In this document: piece by piece, positions 32,706 through 42,213 of the stretch | How positions within the stretch are numbered: position 1 is the first letter of the stretch | Layout: every line of letters begins with the position of its first letter | NCBI GenBank assembly: GCA_947483095.1 | Contig: CANKLD010000001.1 | Location: forward strand, 1 to 48,138 | DNA: 48,138 bases | Origin: Bacteroidota bacterium | Lineage (GTDB): Bacteria; Bacteroidota; Bacteroidia; Flavobacteriales; Flavobacteriaceae | Direction: 5' to 3' | Made by a program: the position numbers and the translations under genes | Notes under the pieces: model-generated | What the model was told of the DNA's origin: nothing | Database searches by the model: none | Seen by the model: only the letters and a program-made list of their open reading frames with translations

Positions 32706-34958
32706 ATGAAAAAATTTAACTACATATCCAATATCAATTATATAAACTTTTTAGTCATTGTGCTAGTGTTTTTTTCTAGTAATTCAGCCTACTCACAAGC
32801 AGAAAACATTGACAACTTAAAGTATGTAGACCCTCAAATAGGAGGCGTAGCTCCTTTTTTAGAACCAACAAAAACTAGAATGCATTTGCCAAATTCAATG
32901 GTTCGTATGTATCCTGATCGGAAAGATTATAAGGATGATCAAATTAAATCATTTCCGATGACCACCAGAAAACACAGATCCGATCCTCTTTTTTGTTTAC
33001 TGCCAGTTTCAGGAAATGTATCTGAAAATTTAGTACCTATTTCTGCTTGGGATCAAGAACTAGAAATAGCCCACCCTTATTATTATTCTACTTGGCTTGA
33101 AGATTATAATATTACTCTTGAGTTTTCTCCCGGAGAAAAAACAGGGTTTTACCGTTTCAATTATGGTAACAAAGAAATCAGAAAGCTGTTTCTTAAAAAA
33201 TTAAACGGGGGAGATTGGCAGCTTAATGAAGATGGGTCACTTATAGGCATAGAATCATTTGAAGGTATGAAAGCTTATTCGTATGGTGTTTTTGATATTA
33301 AAGGTGATTTTGCAAAAGTGAAAACAGGAAAAAACACTAATAATTCATGGATAACATGGAATAATACAGAACTCAAGCAGGTAAATTTTAAGTACGGAAT
33401 ATCTTTTATCAGTATAGAGCAGGCTAAAAATAATTTAGAAAAAGAAATGCCAAATTGGGATTTTGAAAAAGTTAAAAATAACGCAAAAGAAAAGTGGTCA
33501 AATGTTTTAAACCAAATTGAAGTAGAAGGAGGAACTGAAGCTCATAGAAGATCTTTTTACACTGCGTTATATCGTTGTTATGAAAGAATGGTAAATATTA
33601 CCGAAGAGGGGAAATATTATAGTAATTATGATAAAAAAATTCATAAAGGAGAGCAAAATTTCTATGTTGATGATTGGGTTTGGGATACTTTTTTAGCATT
33701 ACACCCGCTTCGATATATATTGCAACCTGATATGGAATCGGATATGATGGCCTCCTATGTAAGAATGTATCAACAATCAGGATGGATGCCTCAATTTCCT
33801 CAAATACATGGTGACGTTCCACCTATGAATGGTTTTCACTCCACAATTATGTTGTTAGATGCTTATAATAAGGGGATTAAAAATTTTGATATAAATAGTG
33901 CTTATGATGCCATGAAAAAAAATGCATTAGAGGGAACAATGGTGCCATGGCGTTTGGGAGCAGCTTCCCCTTTAGATAAATTAGCCTTTAAATTAGGGTA
34001 TTTCCCAGCACTTCATCCTGAAGAAAAGGAAACAGAACCTTTGGTTGACAGTTTTGAAAAAAGACAAGCTGTTGCAGTTACTCTTGCCCAGAGTTATGAT
34101 GATTGGGCATTGGCTCAACTTGCTAAAAAACTGGGTAAAGTGCAAGACTATGAGTACTTCTCAAAAACAGCAAAAAATTACCAAAATTTATATTGGAAAG
34201 AAAAAGGTTTTTTCATGCCTAAAGATGCAACCGGAAATTGGATAGATATCGATCCAAAATTTGATGGTGGTATGGGAGGAAGAGATTATTATGACGAAAA
34301 TAATGGATGGACTTATCTTTGGAATGTGCAACAAGATATTTTGGGTTTGCAAAAATTAATGGGAGGTCGTGATACTTTTGAAGCACGATTGGATCAGATG
34401 TTTAGAGAAGATTTAGGAAGAAGTGTATATGCTTTAAATGCTAAATTTCCTGACTTTACCGGTATTGTAGGGCAATTTTCTATGGGTAACGAACCTAGTT
34501 TTCACATACCTTATCTTTATAATTTAACTAAGTCACCTTGGAAAGCCCAGAAAAGAATTCGAATGCTATTAAATACATGGTTTAAAGATAATATTTTTGG
34601 AATACCTGGTGACGAAGATGGTGGTGGGATGTCGGCTTTTGTTGTATTTTCTTCTATGGGCTTTTATCCAATAACTCCTGGTATTCCTATTTATACAATA
34701 GGTAGCCCGTTATTTTCTAAAATTAAAATTAACCTTCCAAATGGAAAAGTGTTCACCATTAATGCCCCAAATTGTAATGAAAAAAATAAGTATATTCAGA
34801 AAGCTTCTTTTAATGGAAAATCTCTAGATGGGCCTTGGTTTACACATGAAGATCTTATTAATGGAGGAACTTTAGAATTAGAAATGGGATCCTATCCAAA
34901 TAAGGCTTGGGGTGCTAGTGAAGAAAACATACCGCAAATTTTCAAAACATCAAATTAA
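32706..34958 (+). CDS. GH92 exo-alpha-mannosidase
   Basis: This 750-aa GH92 enzyme has a signal peptide (ending SAYSQA, ~31). The N-terminal sandwich starts VDPQIGGVAPFLEPTKTRMH, a form shared with the incomplete GH92 gene at the right edge but not with the two minus-strand GH92 genes. The catalytic loop is YYDENNGWTYLW with Glu531; the metal/base segment is GDEDGGGMSAF (Asp636-Glu637-Asp638). Both are intact. The TRMHLPNSMVRMYPDRKDY stretch suggests a distinct GH92 subfamily with its own linkage or decoration preference. It is cotranscribed with the GH99-like gene upstream. Confidence 0.92.
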   Translation: MKKFNYISNINYINFLVIVLVFFSSNSAYSQAENIDNLKYVDPQIGGVAPFLEPTKTRMHLPNSMVRMYPDRKDYKDDQIKSFPMTTRKHRSDPLFCLLPVSGNVSENLVPISAWDQELEIAHPYYYSTWLEDYNITLEFSPGEKTGFYRFNYGNKEIRKLFLKKLNGGDWQLNEDGSLIGIESFEGMKAYSYGVFDIKGDFAKVKTGKNTNNSWITWNNTELKQVNFKYGISFISIEQAKNNLEKEMPNWDFEKVKNNAKEKWSNVLNQIEVEGGTEAHRRSFYTALYRCYERMVNITEEGKYYSNYDKKIHKGEQNFYVDDWVWDTFLALHPLRYILQPDMESDMMASYVRMYQQSGWMPQFPQIHGDVPPMNGFHSTIMLLDAYNKGIKNFDINSAYDAMKKNALEGTMVPWRLGAASPLDKLAFKLGYFPALHPEEKETEPLVDSFEKRQAVAVTLAQSYDDWALAQLAKKLGKVQDYEYFSKTAKNYQNLYWKEKGFFMPKDATGNWIDIDPKFDGGMGGRDYYDENNGWTYLWNVQQDILGLQKLMGGRDTFEARLDQMFREDLGRSVYALNAKFPDFTGIVGQFSMGNEPSFHIPYLYNLTKSPWKAQKRIRMLLNTWFKDNIFGIPGDEDGGGMSAFVVFSSMGFYPITPGIPIYTIGSPLFSKIKINLPNGKVFTINAPNCNEKNKYIQKASFNGKSLDGPWFTHEDLINGGTLELEMGSYPNKAWGASEENIPQIFKTSN

Positions 34959-35192
34959 TTTAAATTTAGGATGAAGAAAATAATACTGAAATAATTGTTT
35001 ATCTCTTTTGAGATGATTTTAACAAATAAGTCAAATTCATAAATGCCAAAAATCCTTCAGATTCACAAAATAATTAAAATACCAATTTCTAATGTTGAAT
35101 AAAAATCCGAACAGCAATACATTTTTATTTTTCATTAATAATTCATTCAATAATAAAGTATATTCAATAATTAACATAAATCTATTTAAATC

Positions 35193-36629
35193 ATGAGTTC
35201 AGAAAATTCACAAACCAAATGGGGACAATTTATTCCCTTAGCAACCGTCTTCTTTTTTTGGGGATTTGTTGCAGCTAGTAATGATATTTTAATTCCAGTT
35301 TTTAAAAAAGCATTTGATTTAACACAAGGTCAAAGCCAGTTTGTATCCATCGCTTTTTACATTTCTTACACTGTTGGTTCTCTGATATATATGGGAGTTT
35401 CTCTATTGATTAAGAAAGATTTAGTTAATAAAATTGGCTATAAAAATGGATTAGCATTAGGATTAGTTATCTCAGCTCTTGGAACATTGCTATTCTATCC
35501 TGCCGCAAATTCAGGGTCTTATACCTTAATGTTAGGAGGCTTATTCATTGTAGGCTTGGGATTTTCACTTCAACAAACGGTTGCCAATCCATTGGCAATC
35601 TCATTAGGACCAATAAAAACAGGTTCGCAACGGTTGACTTTAGCAGGAGGAATTAACAATTTTGGGACTACCATTGGACCTCTAATTGTGAGTTTTGCTA
35701 TTTTTGGTGCTACCGCCACTGGAAATACTGATATGAGCATCGAAAGCGTTAAAATTCCTTATTTAATATTGGGATTGGCATTCTTGTTAGTGGCCGTTTT
35801 ATTAAAATTCTCCTCGTTACCTGAACATCCTGAAACAATAGAACAATCAGCAGAAGATTCAGTATCTTTAAAAAGTTCGGCATTGCAATATCCTCAATTG
35901 GTAATGGGAATGATAGCCATTTTTCTTTATGTGGGTGTAGAAGTTTCTACTGCCAGTAACTTGCCATCTTACATGGAAACTAAATTAGGTTTTGCTATTG
36001 GAGATATTGCTCCATACATCTCGTTGTATTGGGCTAGTTTGATGATTGGTAGATGGACTGGAGCGGTTGAGGCTTTTACTGATAATATGAAAACCCAAAA
36101 AATATTACGTTTCTTGGCTCCCTATTTGGCTTTCGGGGTCTTCTTGTTTGTAAATGCAATAGCCAAACATGACTTGACTCCTTTCTATGTTTATGGTTTA
36201 GTTATTCTAGTATTAATTGCAGCTGATATGGCCAGCAAAGGAAATCCTGCCAGAATGTTGTTGATTTTTTCTGCTTTAGGAATTGTAGCTTTGTTTATAG
36301 GAATGCTCACTAAAGGAATGGTTAGTGTATATGCATTCACTAGTGTTGGTTTATTTTGTAGCACACTTTGGCCTTGTATTTTTACTTTGTCTGTAAGCGG
36401 ATTGGGTAAGCACACCAGCCAAGGAAGTAGTTTCTTGATCATGATGATTATGGGCGGTGGGATAATTAGCTGGTTACAAGGTTTTGTCTCTGAAAGCGTC
36501 GGAATACAAGGTAGCTATATTGTGGGGGTTTTATGTTTTACTTATCTGGCATTTTATGCTTGGAAAGTAAGTGGAATTTTAAGAAATCAAGGGATTGACT
36601 TTGATAAAAAAATTAGTGTAAATCATTAG
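35193..36629 (+). CDS. Sugar MFS permease (FucP/GlcP-like)
   Basis: This 478-aa inner-membrane protein with 12 predicted helices belongs to the fucose:H+ symporter-like MFS branch. Typical marks are FFFWGFVAASNDILIPVFKK, LQQTVANPLAISLG and GGINNFGTTIGPL. Helices are evident at both halves with a central cytoplasmic loop (~205 to 235, LPEHPETIEQSAEDS). The location after the GH92 gene suggests that it carries mannose or a related hexose released in the periplasm. The 234 bp before it are AT-rich, with small hairpins and two ATTCAATAAT repeats (35145 and 35162). Confidence 0.9.
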   Translation: MSSENSQTKWGQFIPLATVFFFWGFVAASNDILIPVFKKAFDLTQGQSQFVSIAFYISYTVGSLIYMGVSLLIKKDLVNKIGYKNGLALGLVISALGTLLFYPAANSGSYTLMLGGLFIVGLGFSLQQTVANPLAISLGPIKTGSQRLTLAGGINNFGTTIGPLIVSFAIFGATATGNTDMSIESVKIPYLILGLAFLLVAVLLKFSSLPEHPETIEQSAEDSVSLKSSALQYPQLVMGMIAIFLYVGVEVSTASNLPSYMETKLGFAIGDIAPYISLYWASLMIGRWTGAVEAFTDNMKTQKILRFLAPYLAFGVFLFVNAIAKHDLTPFYVYGLVILVLIAADMASKGNPARMLLIFSALGIVALFIGMLTKGMVSVYAFTSVGLFCSTLWPCIFTLSVSGLGKHTSQGSSFLIMMIMGGGIISWLQGFVSESVGIQGSYIVGVLCFTYLAFYAWKVSGILRNQGIDFDKKISVNH

Positions 36630-36759
36630 TCCATAGAAATAAATCGTATTACATATAAACAAGACAAAAGAGAAAAAATACCAAATAGTGCCAAAAAATA
36701 CATTAATTACATTCCTATTAGTTAATAAGTTTACCCGTTAGGTATAATGATTAAAAACT

Positions 36760-36877
36760 TCAGTCCGAGTTTTTTTTGAGCAGTAAAAGCGGCACAAAAA
36801 GGTATCGAGAACCATTTTTCTGAATTTTTTATTGTTCTCGATATGATCCCGCCCAAAAGTGGGATCACTCGAACTGA
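36760..36877. repeat. Structured intergenic repeat with nested inverted repeats
   Basis: The outer arms TCAGTCCGAGT (36760-36770) and ACTCGAACTGA (36867-36877) pair with one mismatch. Inside are a perfect 10-bp stem, TATCGAGAAC (36803) with GTTCTCGATA (36834), and a 7-bp stem, TGATCCC (36844) with GGGATCA (36861). The motifs CTCGAACTGAC and GTTCTCGATA recall dispersed intergenic repeats common in Flavobacterium genomes. It fills most of the 338-bp gap before the broken sulfatase and holds no gene. Confidence 0.7.
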
Positions 36878-36967
36878 CAAAAAAGTATCATTAAAAACGG
36901 ATTACAACCAAAGAGTTACCATAATAAAAAATACTTATTTGAAGATCTATATTTCAAAAAGAACCAA

Positions 36968-37618
36968 ATGGTGAAAAATTTAAAAAAAATTACCCTTATT
37001 TTTAGTGTAACGGTATTAATTGATAGTTGTAAAACAAAAAAGGAAGCAGTAACCAATACAATAAATAAAAAACCAAATGTACTGTTGTTATTTTCAGATC
37101 AACACAACAAAAAAACAATGGGGTATGAAAATCACCCGGATATTATTACCCCTAATTTAGTTAAGTTATCAAATGAATCTGTTGTTTTTGATCGCACATT
37201 GTACCACAGGCATTTGTGCGCCATCAAGAACATCATTAATGACGGGTTTATACCCAAGACTCTAGGCTTGCTAAATAATAGTGTTGCCACGTCAGTTATT
37301 GATGAATCGGTTTCTATGGCAACCATTTTCAAGTACAACAACTACAATACCTATACATTCGGTAAACGTCATTTATCTGGAGGAGCCGATAAAGTTTGGG
37401 ATGTAAAGATGAATATTAACAAAGTTGATTATAGAAAATTTGGAGACATGTATTTTGATAGGAATAGTGACCCTTTAGAAATACATAATGGTATTGAAAA
37501 CAATAAATATAAGAATTCTATAAAGCAGCTTCGAAATTATTATAGTAAATTTGAAAAAGCAGTTCCAGACATTGGAAAAAAAGAATTAATAAACAAAATA
37601 TTACATAAAAATGACTAA
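36968..37618 (+). pseudogene. Truncated, degenerate sulfatase remnant
   Basis: This 216-aa frame starts with a lipoprotein-type leader (VTVLIDSC) and a sulfatase N-terminal strand (KPNVLLLFSDQHNKKTMGY, ITPNLVKLSNESVVFDRT). Where the formylglycine motif C-x-P-S-R should be, it has HLCAIKNIINDGF: the Cys remains but Pro and Arg are lost. The protein ends at about residue 216 of an expected ~450 to 550, without the later H/K and DHG metal/substrate motifs. It overlaps the next sulfatase start by 8 bp, so translation may still be coupled. It is most likely non-functional, though a binding role is not excluded. Confidence 0.75.
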
Positions 37619-39245
37619 ACCTAATTTAATACTATTGCTAATTTTAGTTACAGTTAGCAATAGTAATCATGTTTTGGCTCAAAATAGTAAAAGACCAAAT
37701 ATCATCTTTATTATTACAGATGATCAAAGCGCTATAGTTCCAAAAGATTCGGATAAAGAAGTACAATCACATCCTTTTGGTTTTAACGGTGATAGCTCCG
37801 TACATACTCCAATTATTGATGGTTTGGCAAAAAACGGCATGGTATTCAATAGGGCTTATGTGTCGAGTTCCGTTTGTTCCCCTAGTCGATATACTATACT
37901 AACGGGACGTTATGCAGGCAGATCTGAAGGTCCTAGTTTTATAAAACAATACCCATACGGAAAACAGTCAAGAGTTGAAAATAATATCGAATTAGAAATC
38001 AATACGGATAATTTACCAAAATTGCTTCAAAAGGCAGGTTATAAAACAGGTTTTGTTGGAAAGAGTCATGTTATAGAGCATGAGTTATTAGAGAAAAAGA
38101 AAAAATGGGAAAATAACGGACTTAAAGACTACGATAAAAAATCAGATCCAAATGACAGTACGATTTCGAATGCCATGGCTCATAATCATAAAGAATGGTC
38201 TAGAATGATAAAAGAATATGGATTTGATTATGCGGAAGGGATTTATGCGGGTAATTTAAAGGAATTATATAATGATTCTTTAAATGTTCACAGTGTAGAA
38301 TGGAAAAATAAAGCGGCTCTAAATTTTATAGATCAAAATAAAAAGGAACCATTCTTCTTGTATTATAGTGAAACCGTTCCTCATGGACCCGCACCCTGGA
38401 TTAAGAAAAACGGAAAATTTGTTCATGGATTAGATGCCAACCCGAAATTTACAGGGGAAGGATATTTGGATACAGATTACAGTTATTTGCCCACAAGAGA
38501 AGAAATAAAAAAGGAAGTGAAATCTTTAGGTAAAGAGGAAGCGCAAGCCTGGCTGAGATGGTTTGACCATGCTGTTGGCGCTGTGGTGGATAAATTAAAG
38601 GCAGCTGGAATTTATGAAAACACATTAATTGTTATTACTTCAGATCATGGCAATTATAATGGAGGAAAAACTACGCTATATGAAGGAGGAATAAAAGTAC
38701 CCTTGATGATGCATTGGCCGGCTGGCATAAAACCAAATTCTAATTATAATGAGTTGGTTCAAAACATTGATTACACCCCCACGTTTTTAGAATTGGCAAG
38801 AGTAAATTTAAAAGGAGTAAAAACAAAATTAGATGGTGTCAGTTTAAAAAATGTACTTGAAGGCAATAGTAAACCAGTGCACGATTATTTGTATTTCGAA
38901 TTGGGTTTCGCCAGAGGTGTAGCAACAAAAGACTGGAAATACATTACGGTTAGATACGATGAAAAAACACAGAACAAGATAGAAAATGGCGTTCTATTTA
39001 AAGGATGGAATAACACAGAAATCAAATTACCTTATTATTTAAGCAATAGCCACCTAGGACACCACGCTGCGTTATATAACCCTTTTTATTTTGAAAAAAA
39101 TCAATTATTTGACATGAAAACAGATTCCTTAGAAACAAAAAATGTCTTTGATAAAAATAAAACAGAAGCTAATGAAATGAAAAAACTTTTAGTTAAAATC
39201 TTAAAATCATTTCCGCAAAGACCTTATGGCGAATTTACAAACTAA
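37611..39245 (+). CDS. Secreted sulfatase (formylglycine type)
   Basis: This 544-aa arylsulfatase-family enzyme hydrolyses sulfate esters, probably on the glycan. The signal peptide ends near LAQ (~24). NIIFIITDDQ carries the first metal ligands; the maturation motif is VCSPSRYTILTGR with Cys89 converted to formylglycine by a maturase. GFVGKSH and DHGNYNGGKTTLYEGGIKVP near the middle are the usual K/H and metal segments. In many sulfatases the segment reads GKWH; here it is GKSH, a small variation. It overlaps the broken sulfatase upstream and leads an operon with the esterase and a second sulfatase. Confidence 0.93.
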   Translation: MTKPNLILLLILVTVSNSNHVLAQNSKRPNIIFIITDDQSAIVPKDSDKEVQSHPFGFNGDSSVHTPIIDGLAKNGMVFNRAYVSSSVCSPSRYTILTGRYAGRSEGPSFIKQYPYGKQSRVENNIELEINTDNLPKLLQKAGYKTGFVGKSHVIEHELLEKKKKWENNGLKDYDKKSDPNDSTISNAMAHNHKEWSRMIKEYGFDYAEGIYAGNLKELYNDSLNVHSVEWKNKAALNFIDQNKKEPFFLYYSETVPHGPAPWIKKNGKFVHGLDANPKFTGEGYLDTDYSYLPTREEIKKEVKSLGKEEAQAWLRWFDHAVGAVVDKLKAAGIYENTLIVITSDHGNYNGGKTTLYEGGIKVPLMMHWPAGIKPNSNYNELVQNIDYTPTFLELARVNLKGVKTKLDGVSLKNVLEGNSKPVHDYLYFELGFARGVATKDWKYITVRYDEKTQNKIENGVLFKGWNNTEIKLPYYLSNSHLGHHAALYNPFYFEKNQLFDMKTDSLETKNVFDKNKTEANEMKKLLVKILKSFPQRPYGEFTN

Positions 39246-39249
39246 TATT

Positions 39250-40413
39250 ATGATAGCAATAAAGCGAATACTTACAATCATAGCTTGCTGTTTTGTTTTA
39301 AATGGCACGGCTCAAAAAACAATAGACACTATAGCTACAAAAGGGGGTAGTTATGACATACCAATAAAAATTCAATTACCAAAAAAAAGCATAGAGAAAA
39401 GCCCTATTTTCTTTTTTGTTCACGGTGGAGGCTGGAATGGAGGCACACAAAATGAAGTGCCTCCAGCAACAATCTCTGGAGATGCAAACTTCTTGGCTAA
39501 TGAACTGGGAATTATTTATGTTGGATTAGCCTATCGCTGTAAAGGAAATAATGCCACTTTTGCAGATGCAATAAATGATTTAGAATCTAGTGTTAAGTGG
39601 TTTTTAGACAACGCAGATAGATTTAATGCCGACACTACCCGAATTGGTTTTGGTGGTGCTTCTGCGGGGTCTACTTTATCTGCAGTAATGGCTCAAAAAT
39701 ACCCAAATTGCAAAGTTTACATAGGTTCAGAGGGAATGTATAACTTAGTAGACCATGATGAAAAAGAATCTCCATTTCCCAGTACTGAAGCAAGAAAAAT
39801 TTATGGGTTGGATACTACGGAAAAAAGTAAAATGGCATCTGCATTTTATAATTTAAAAGAAAACCCACCTGCTTCACTTTTATTGCACGGAAAAGAAGAC
39901 CGCTTGTGTCATTACTCGCAAAGTATAAAATTTGCCGAAAAGATTAAAAAATCCGGTGGTAAAGCAAAGGTTATGCTCTATGATGAAATTAATCATACCT
40001 GCTTAAGTGCTGCTTATCCGGATGTTTTCAAAAAGAGTGTGCTGGAAATTGCAACTCTCTTTATTAGTGAATTCAGGATTAAAAACAAAAATATTGAAGC
40101 AATCCAATCCGCATTAGATAAACAATTAGAAAATCAGTATCCCTCAAAAAATGTCACCGAAAGTAAAATTATTGGTTCTTGGAAGTTTAATAATGAAGAT
40201 TTAGTTTTTAAAACTAATGGCAAAGGAGAACAAAAAAACAATAATAATGTGAAAGAGTTTAATTACATCATCGAAAATGATTCTATAAAAATAATAATAG
40301 AAAAACAAAAAGAGCGATTGTTTTTTTTAAGAAATAATAATAGCAACATGTATGAGTTAATTACCGATAATAAAGAAAATAAATACCGAAGATTAAATTA
40401 TATAAAACAATAA
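39250..40413 (+). CDS. Secreted alpha/beta-hydrolase (esterase-like)
   Basis: This secreted serine hydrolase probably removes acyl groups from the glycan. The start at 39250 is preferred because it gives a direct signal peptide (MIAIKRILTIIACCFVLNGT), 4 bp after the sulfatase stop; an ATG 24 bp upstream also exists. The alpha/beta-hydrolase fold shows the oxyanion motif VHGGGWNGG, the nucleophile elbow GGASAG (Ser in GFGGASAGST), LLHGKEDRLC for the Asp, and INHTCL for the His. A ~100-residue C-terminal extension (from ~290, IIGSWKFNNEDLVF) resembles a small lipocalin-like beta domain of unknown role. It lies between two sulfatases, so acyl and sulfate decorations are likely removed together. 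Confidence 0.82.
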   Translation: MIAIKRILTIIACCFVLNGTAQKTIDTIATKGGSYDIPIKIQLPKKSIEKSPIFFFVHGGGWNGGTQNEVPPATISGDANFLANELGIIYVGLAYRCKGNNATFADAINDLESSVKWFLDNADRFNADTTRIGFGGASAGSTLSAVMAQKYPNCKVYIGSEGMYNLVDHDEKESPFPSTEARKIYGLDTTEKSKMASAFYNLKENPPASLLLHGKEDRLCHYSQSIKFAEKIKKSGGKAKVMLYDEINHTCLSAAYPDVFKKSVLEIATLFISEFRIKNKNIEAIQSALDKQLENQYPSKNVTESKIIGSWKFNNEDLVFKTNGKGEQKNNNNVKEFNYIIENDSIKIIIEKQKERLFFLRNNNSNMYELITDNKENKYRRLNYIKQ

Positions 40414-40421
40414 ATTCAGAC

Positions 40422-42005
40422 ATGAAATTTACATTACAATTAGTGTTAAGTACTTTTCTGTTATTTCAAATACATGGAAGTCTACAGGCACAAAAAAAGA
40501 AAAATATCCTCTTCATCATTACGGACCAACAACGGTATGATGCTTTAAGTATTGCTGGAAATACCGTCTTAGAAACTCCAAATCTTGACCGATTGGCAAA
40601 ACAAGGTGCCTATTTTAAAAATGCTTACACCCCAGTTGCAGTTTGTGGGCCAACAAGATCATGCATTTTAACAGGAACTACCATAGGCACGAACGGAGTA
40701 ACCACTAATGATAAAACCTATTATTATAAAGACGAACCCGTAATGGCAATGAAAACATTCGATGAAATTCTTACAGAAAATGGATATCATTGTGAATATT
40801 ATGGAAAATGGCATGTACTCACAGCTCATGCAGCCGTTTATAAAAATCCAAACAAGTATGCAAAAAACGGTAAATACATGTTTGGACCTGGAGGTCAAAG
40901 TTATATGTATCAAGATTATTTAGATGAAGTTTATCCAAAAAGGGAGCCTCAAGGCAATGAATTATTAGATAATTTCACCGAAAGACCTTATACTCCAGAC
41001 CCTTTGGACATAAATTTTGGCAAATCTTATGAACAGGTAAAAAAAGAAAATAAAAAGTTTTCGCAACCCAATTTTCATGGTAAATCTTCCGTTCCTCAGG
41101 ACCAAACGAGTACTGCTTTTTATGCAAAAAAGACGATAGATGCTATTGAGCGTCTTAAGAATAAACCTTTTAGTATTACGGCATCATTCCATTTTCCACA
41201 CGCGCCCATGATTCCTTCTTCGCCATACTACGGTATGTATCCCGCACAGGATATGAAGGCGCCCATTAGCATTCATGATGACATGACGAATTCCCCTTAT
41301 TCTAATGCTAATGGAAGAAAAAAATTACCGGAGTTTGCAGACGAGGAAAAAATTAAATATATGATTTCAAATTATTATGGTTTAATTAAAGAAATAGATG
41401 TTTGGATTGGTAAAATCATGGATAAATTAGATGAAACAGGACTTACAGATGACACTTTGATCATTTTCACGAGTGATCACGGCGAAATGCTTGGAGCTCA
41501 TGGTATGCGGGAGAAAAATGTGTTTTATGAAGAATCATCTCATGTGCCATTAATTATAAGGATGCCCAATCAAATTAAACCAAATACAACCGTTAATGGT
41601 TATGTTTCTAATGTCGATTTATTTGCCACTATTATGGATTATCTAAAAGTGGGCAAATACAAATCGGAAGGGGAAAGCTTGCGAGATTTAATCGAAAATA
41701 AACCAACAGCACATGGTAAATATGTTGTTACAGAATGGGATTATAACGGCCCTACAACTCCAAATTATATGATTGTTAAAGGGGGTTGGAAGCTAATGGT
41801 ACCCTATACAGAAGACTCCCAAGTCATAAATGCCTTGTATGATTTGAATAAAGATCCGTATGAAATGAATAATTTATTAGGAATAAACCCAAATAGAAAA
41901 GAATACGAACAAAAAGCAGAAGAATTAAGAAGTTGCTTACTGGAATGGTTGCAAAAAAATAACTCTAAGCATTATAATGGCGTATTAAAACGAAAATTAA
42001 TTTAA
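40422..42005 (+). CDS. Secreted sulfatase (formylglycine type, CGPTR)
   Basis: This 527-aa sulfatase has a signal peptide ending SLQAQ (~23). The metal strand is NILFIITDQQ, the maturation motif VCGPTRSCILTG has Cys75, GKWH is present (YYGKWHVL), and TSDHGEMLGAHGMREKNVFYEE fits the family's choline-sulfatase-like S1 branch. It follows the esterase gene by 8 bp. Substrate position cannot be assigned, but its sequence differs clearly from the two other intact sulfatases, so each may target a different sulfate position. It is likely periplasmic, as no sorting domain is present. Confidence 0.93.
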   Translation: MKFTLQLVLSTFLLFQIHGSLQAQKKKNILFIITDQQRYDALSIAGNTVLETPNLDRLAKQGAYFKNAYTPVAVCGPTRSCILTGTTIGTNGVTTNDKTYYYKDEPVMAMKTFDEILTENGYHCEYYGKWHVLTAHAAVYKNPNKYAKNGKYMFGPGGQSYMYQDYLDEVYPKREPQGNELLDNFTERPYTPDPLDINFGKSYEQVKKENKKFSQPNFHGKSSVPQDQTSTAFYAKKTIDAIERLKNKPFSITASFHFPHAPMIPSSPYYGMYPAQDMKAPISIHDDMTNSPYSNANGRKKLPEFADEEKIKYMISNYYGLIKEIDVWIGKIMDKLDETGLTDDTLIIFTSDHGEMLGAHGMREKNVFYEESSHVPLIIRMPNQIKPNTTVNGYVSNVDLFATIMDYLKVGKYKSEGESLRDLIENKPTAHGKYVVTEWDYNGPTTPNYMIVKGGWKLMVPYTEDSQVINALYDLNKDPYEMNNLLGINPNRKEYEQKAEELRSCLLEWLQKNNSKHYNGVLKRKLI

Positions 42006-42213
42006 ATTAAAAAAAATGGAATTATATCCTTTGAAATTCACCCCTCTTTTTAAATACAGAATTTAGGGTGGAAGCAAATTAAAAATAGCACACAGAAGAA
42101 AACATCGGTGAATTTAACATCTTAACTCTTGTGCTCAAAGCTACTGACAATGTTAAAATCCTAGAGGTTTATTTTTAATAAAAATAGTGGTTTTTAAATA
42201 GTAAATAAATAGT

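Noticed and set aside
35134..35171. ATTAAT at 35134 and ATTCAA at 35145 (11 bp apart) before the MFS gene
   Set aside because: The third hexamer and a -7 box at the fixed spacing are missing (AAGTAT at 35156 and TAACATAA at 35172), so it was not counted as a member of the phased-repeat set.
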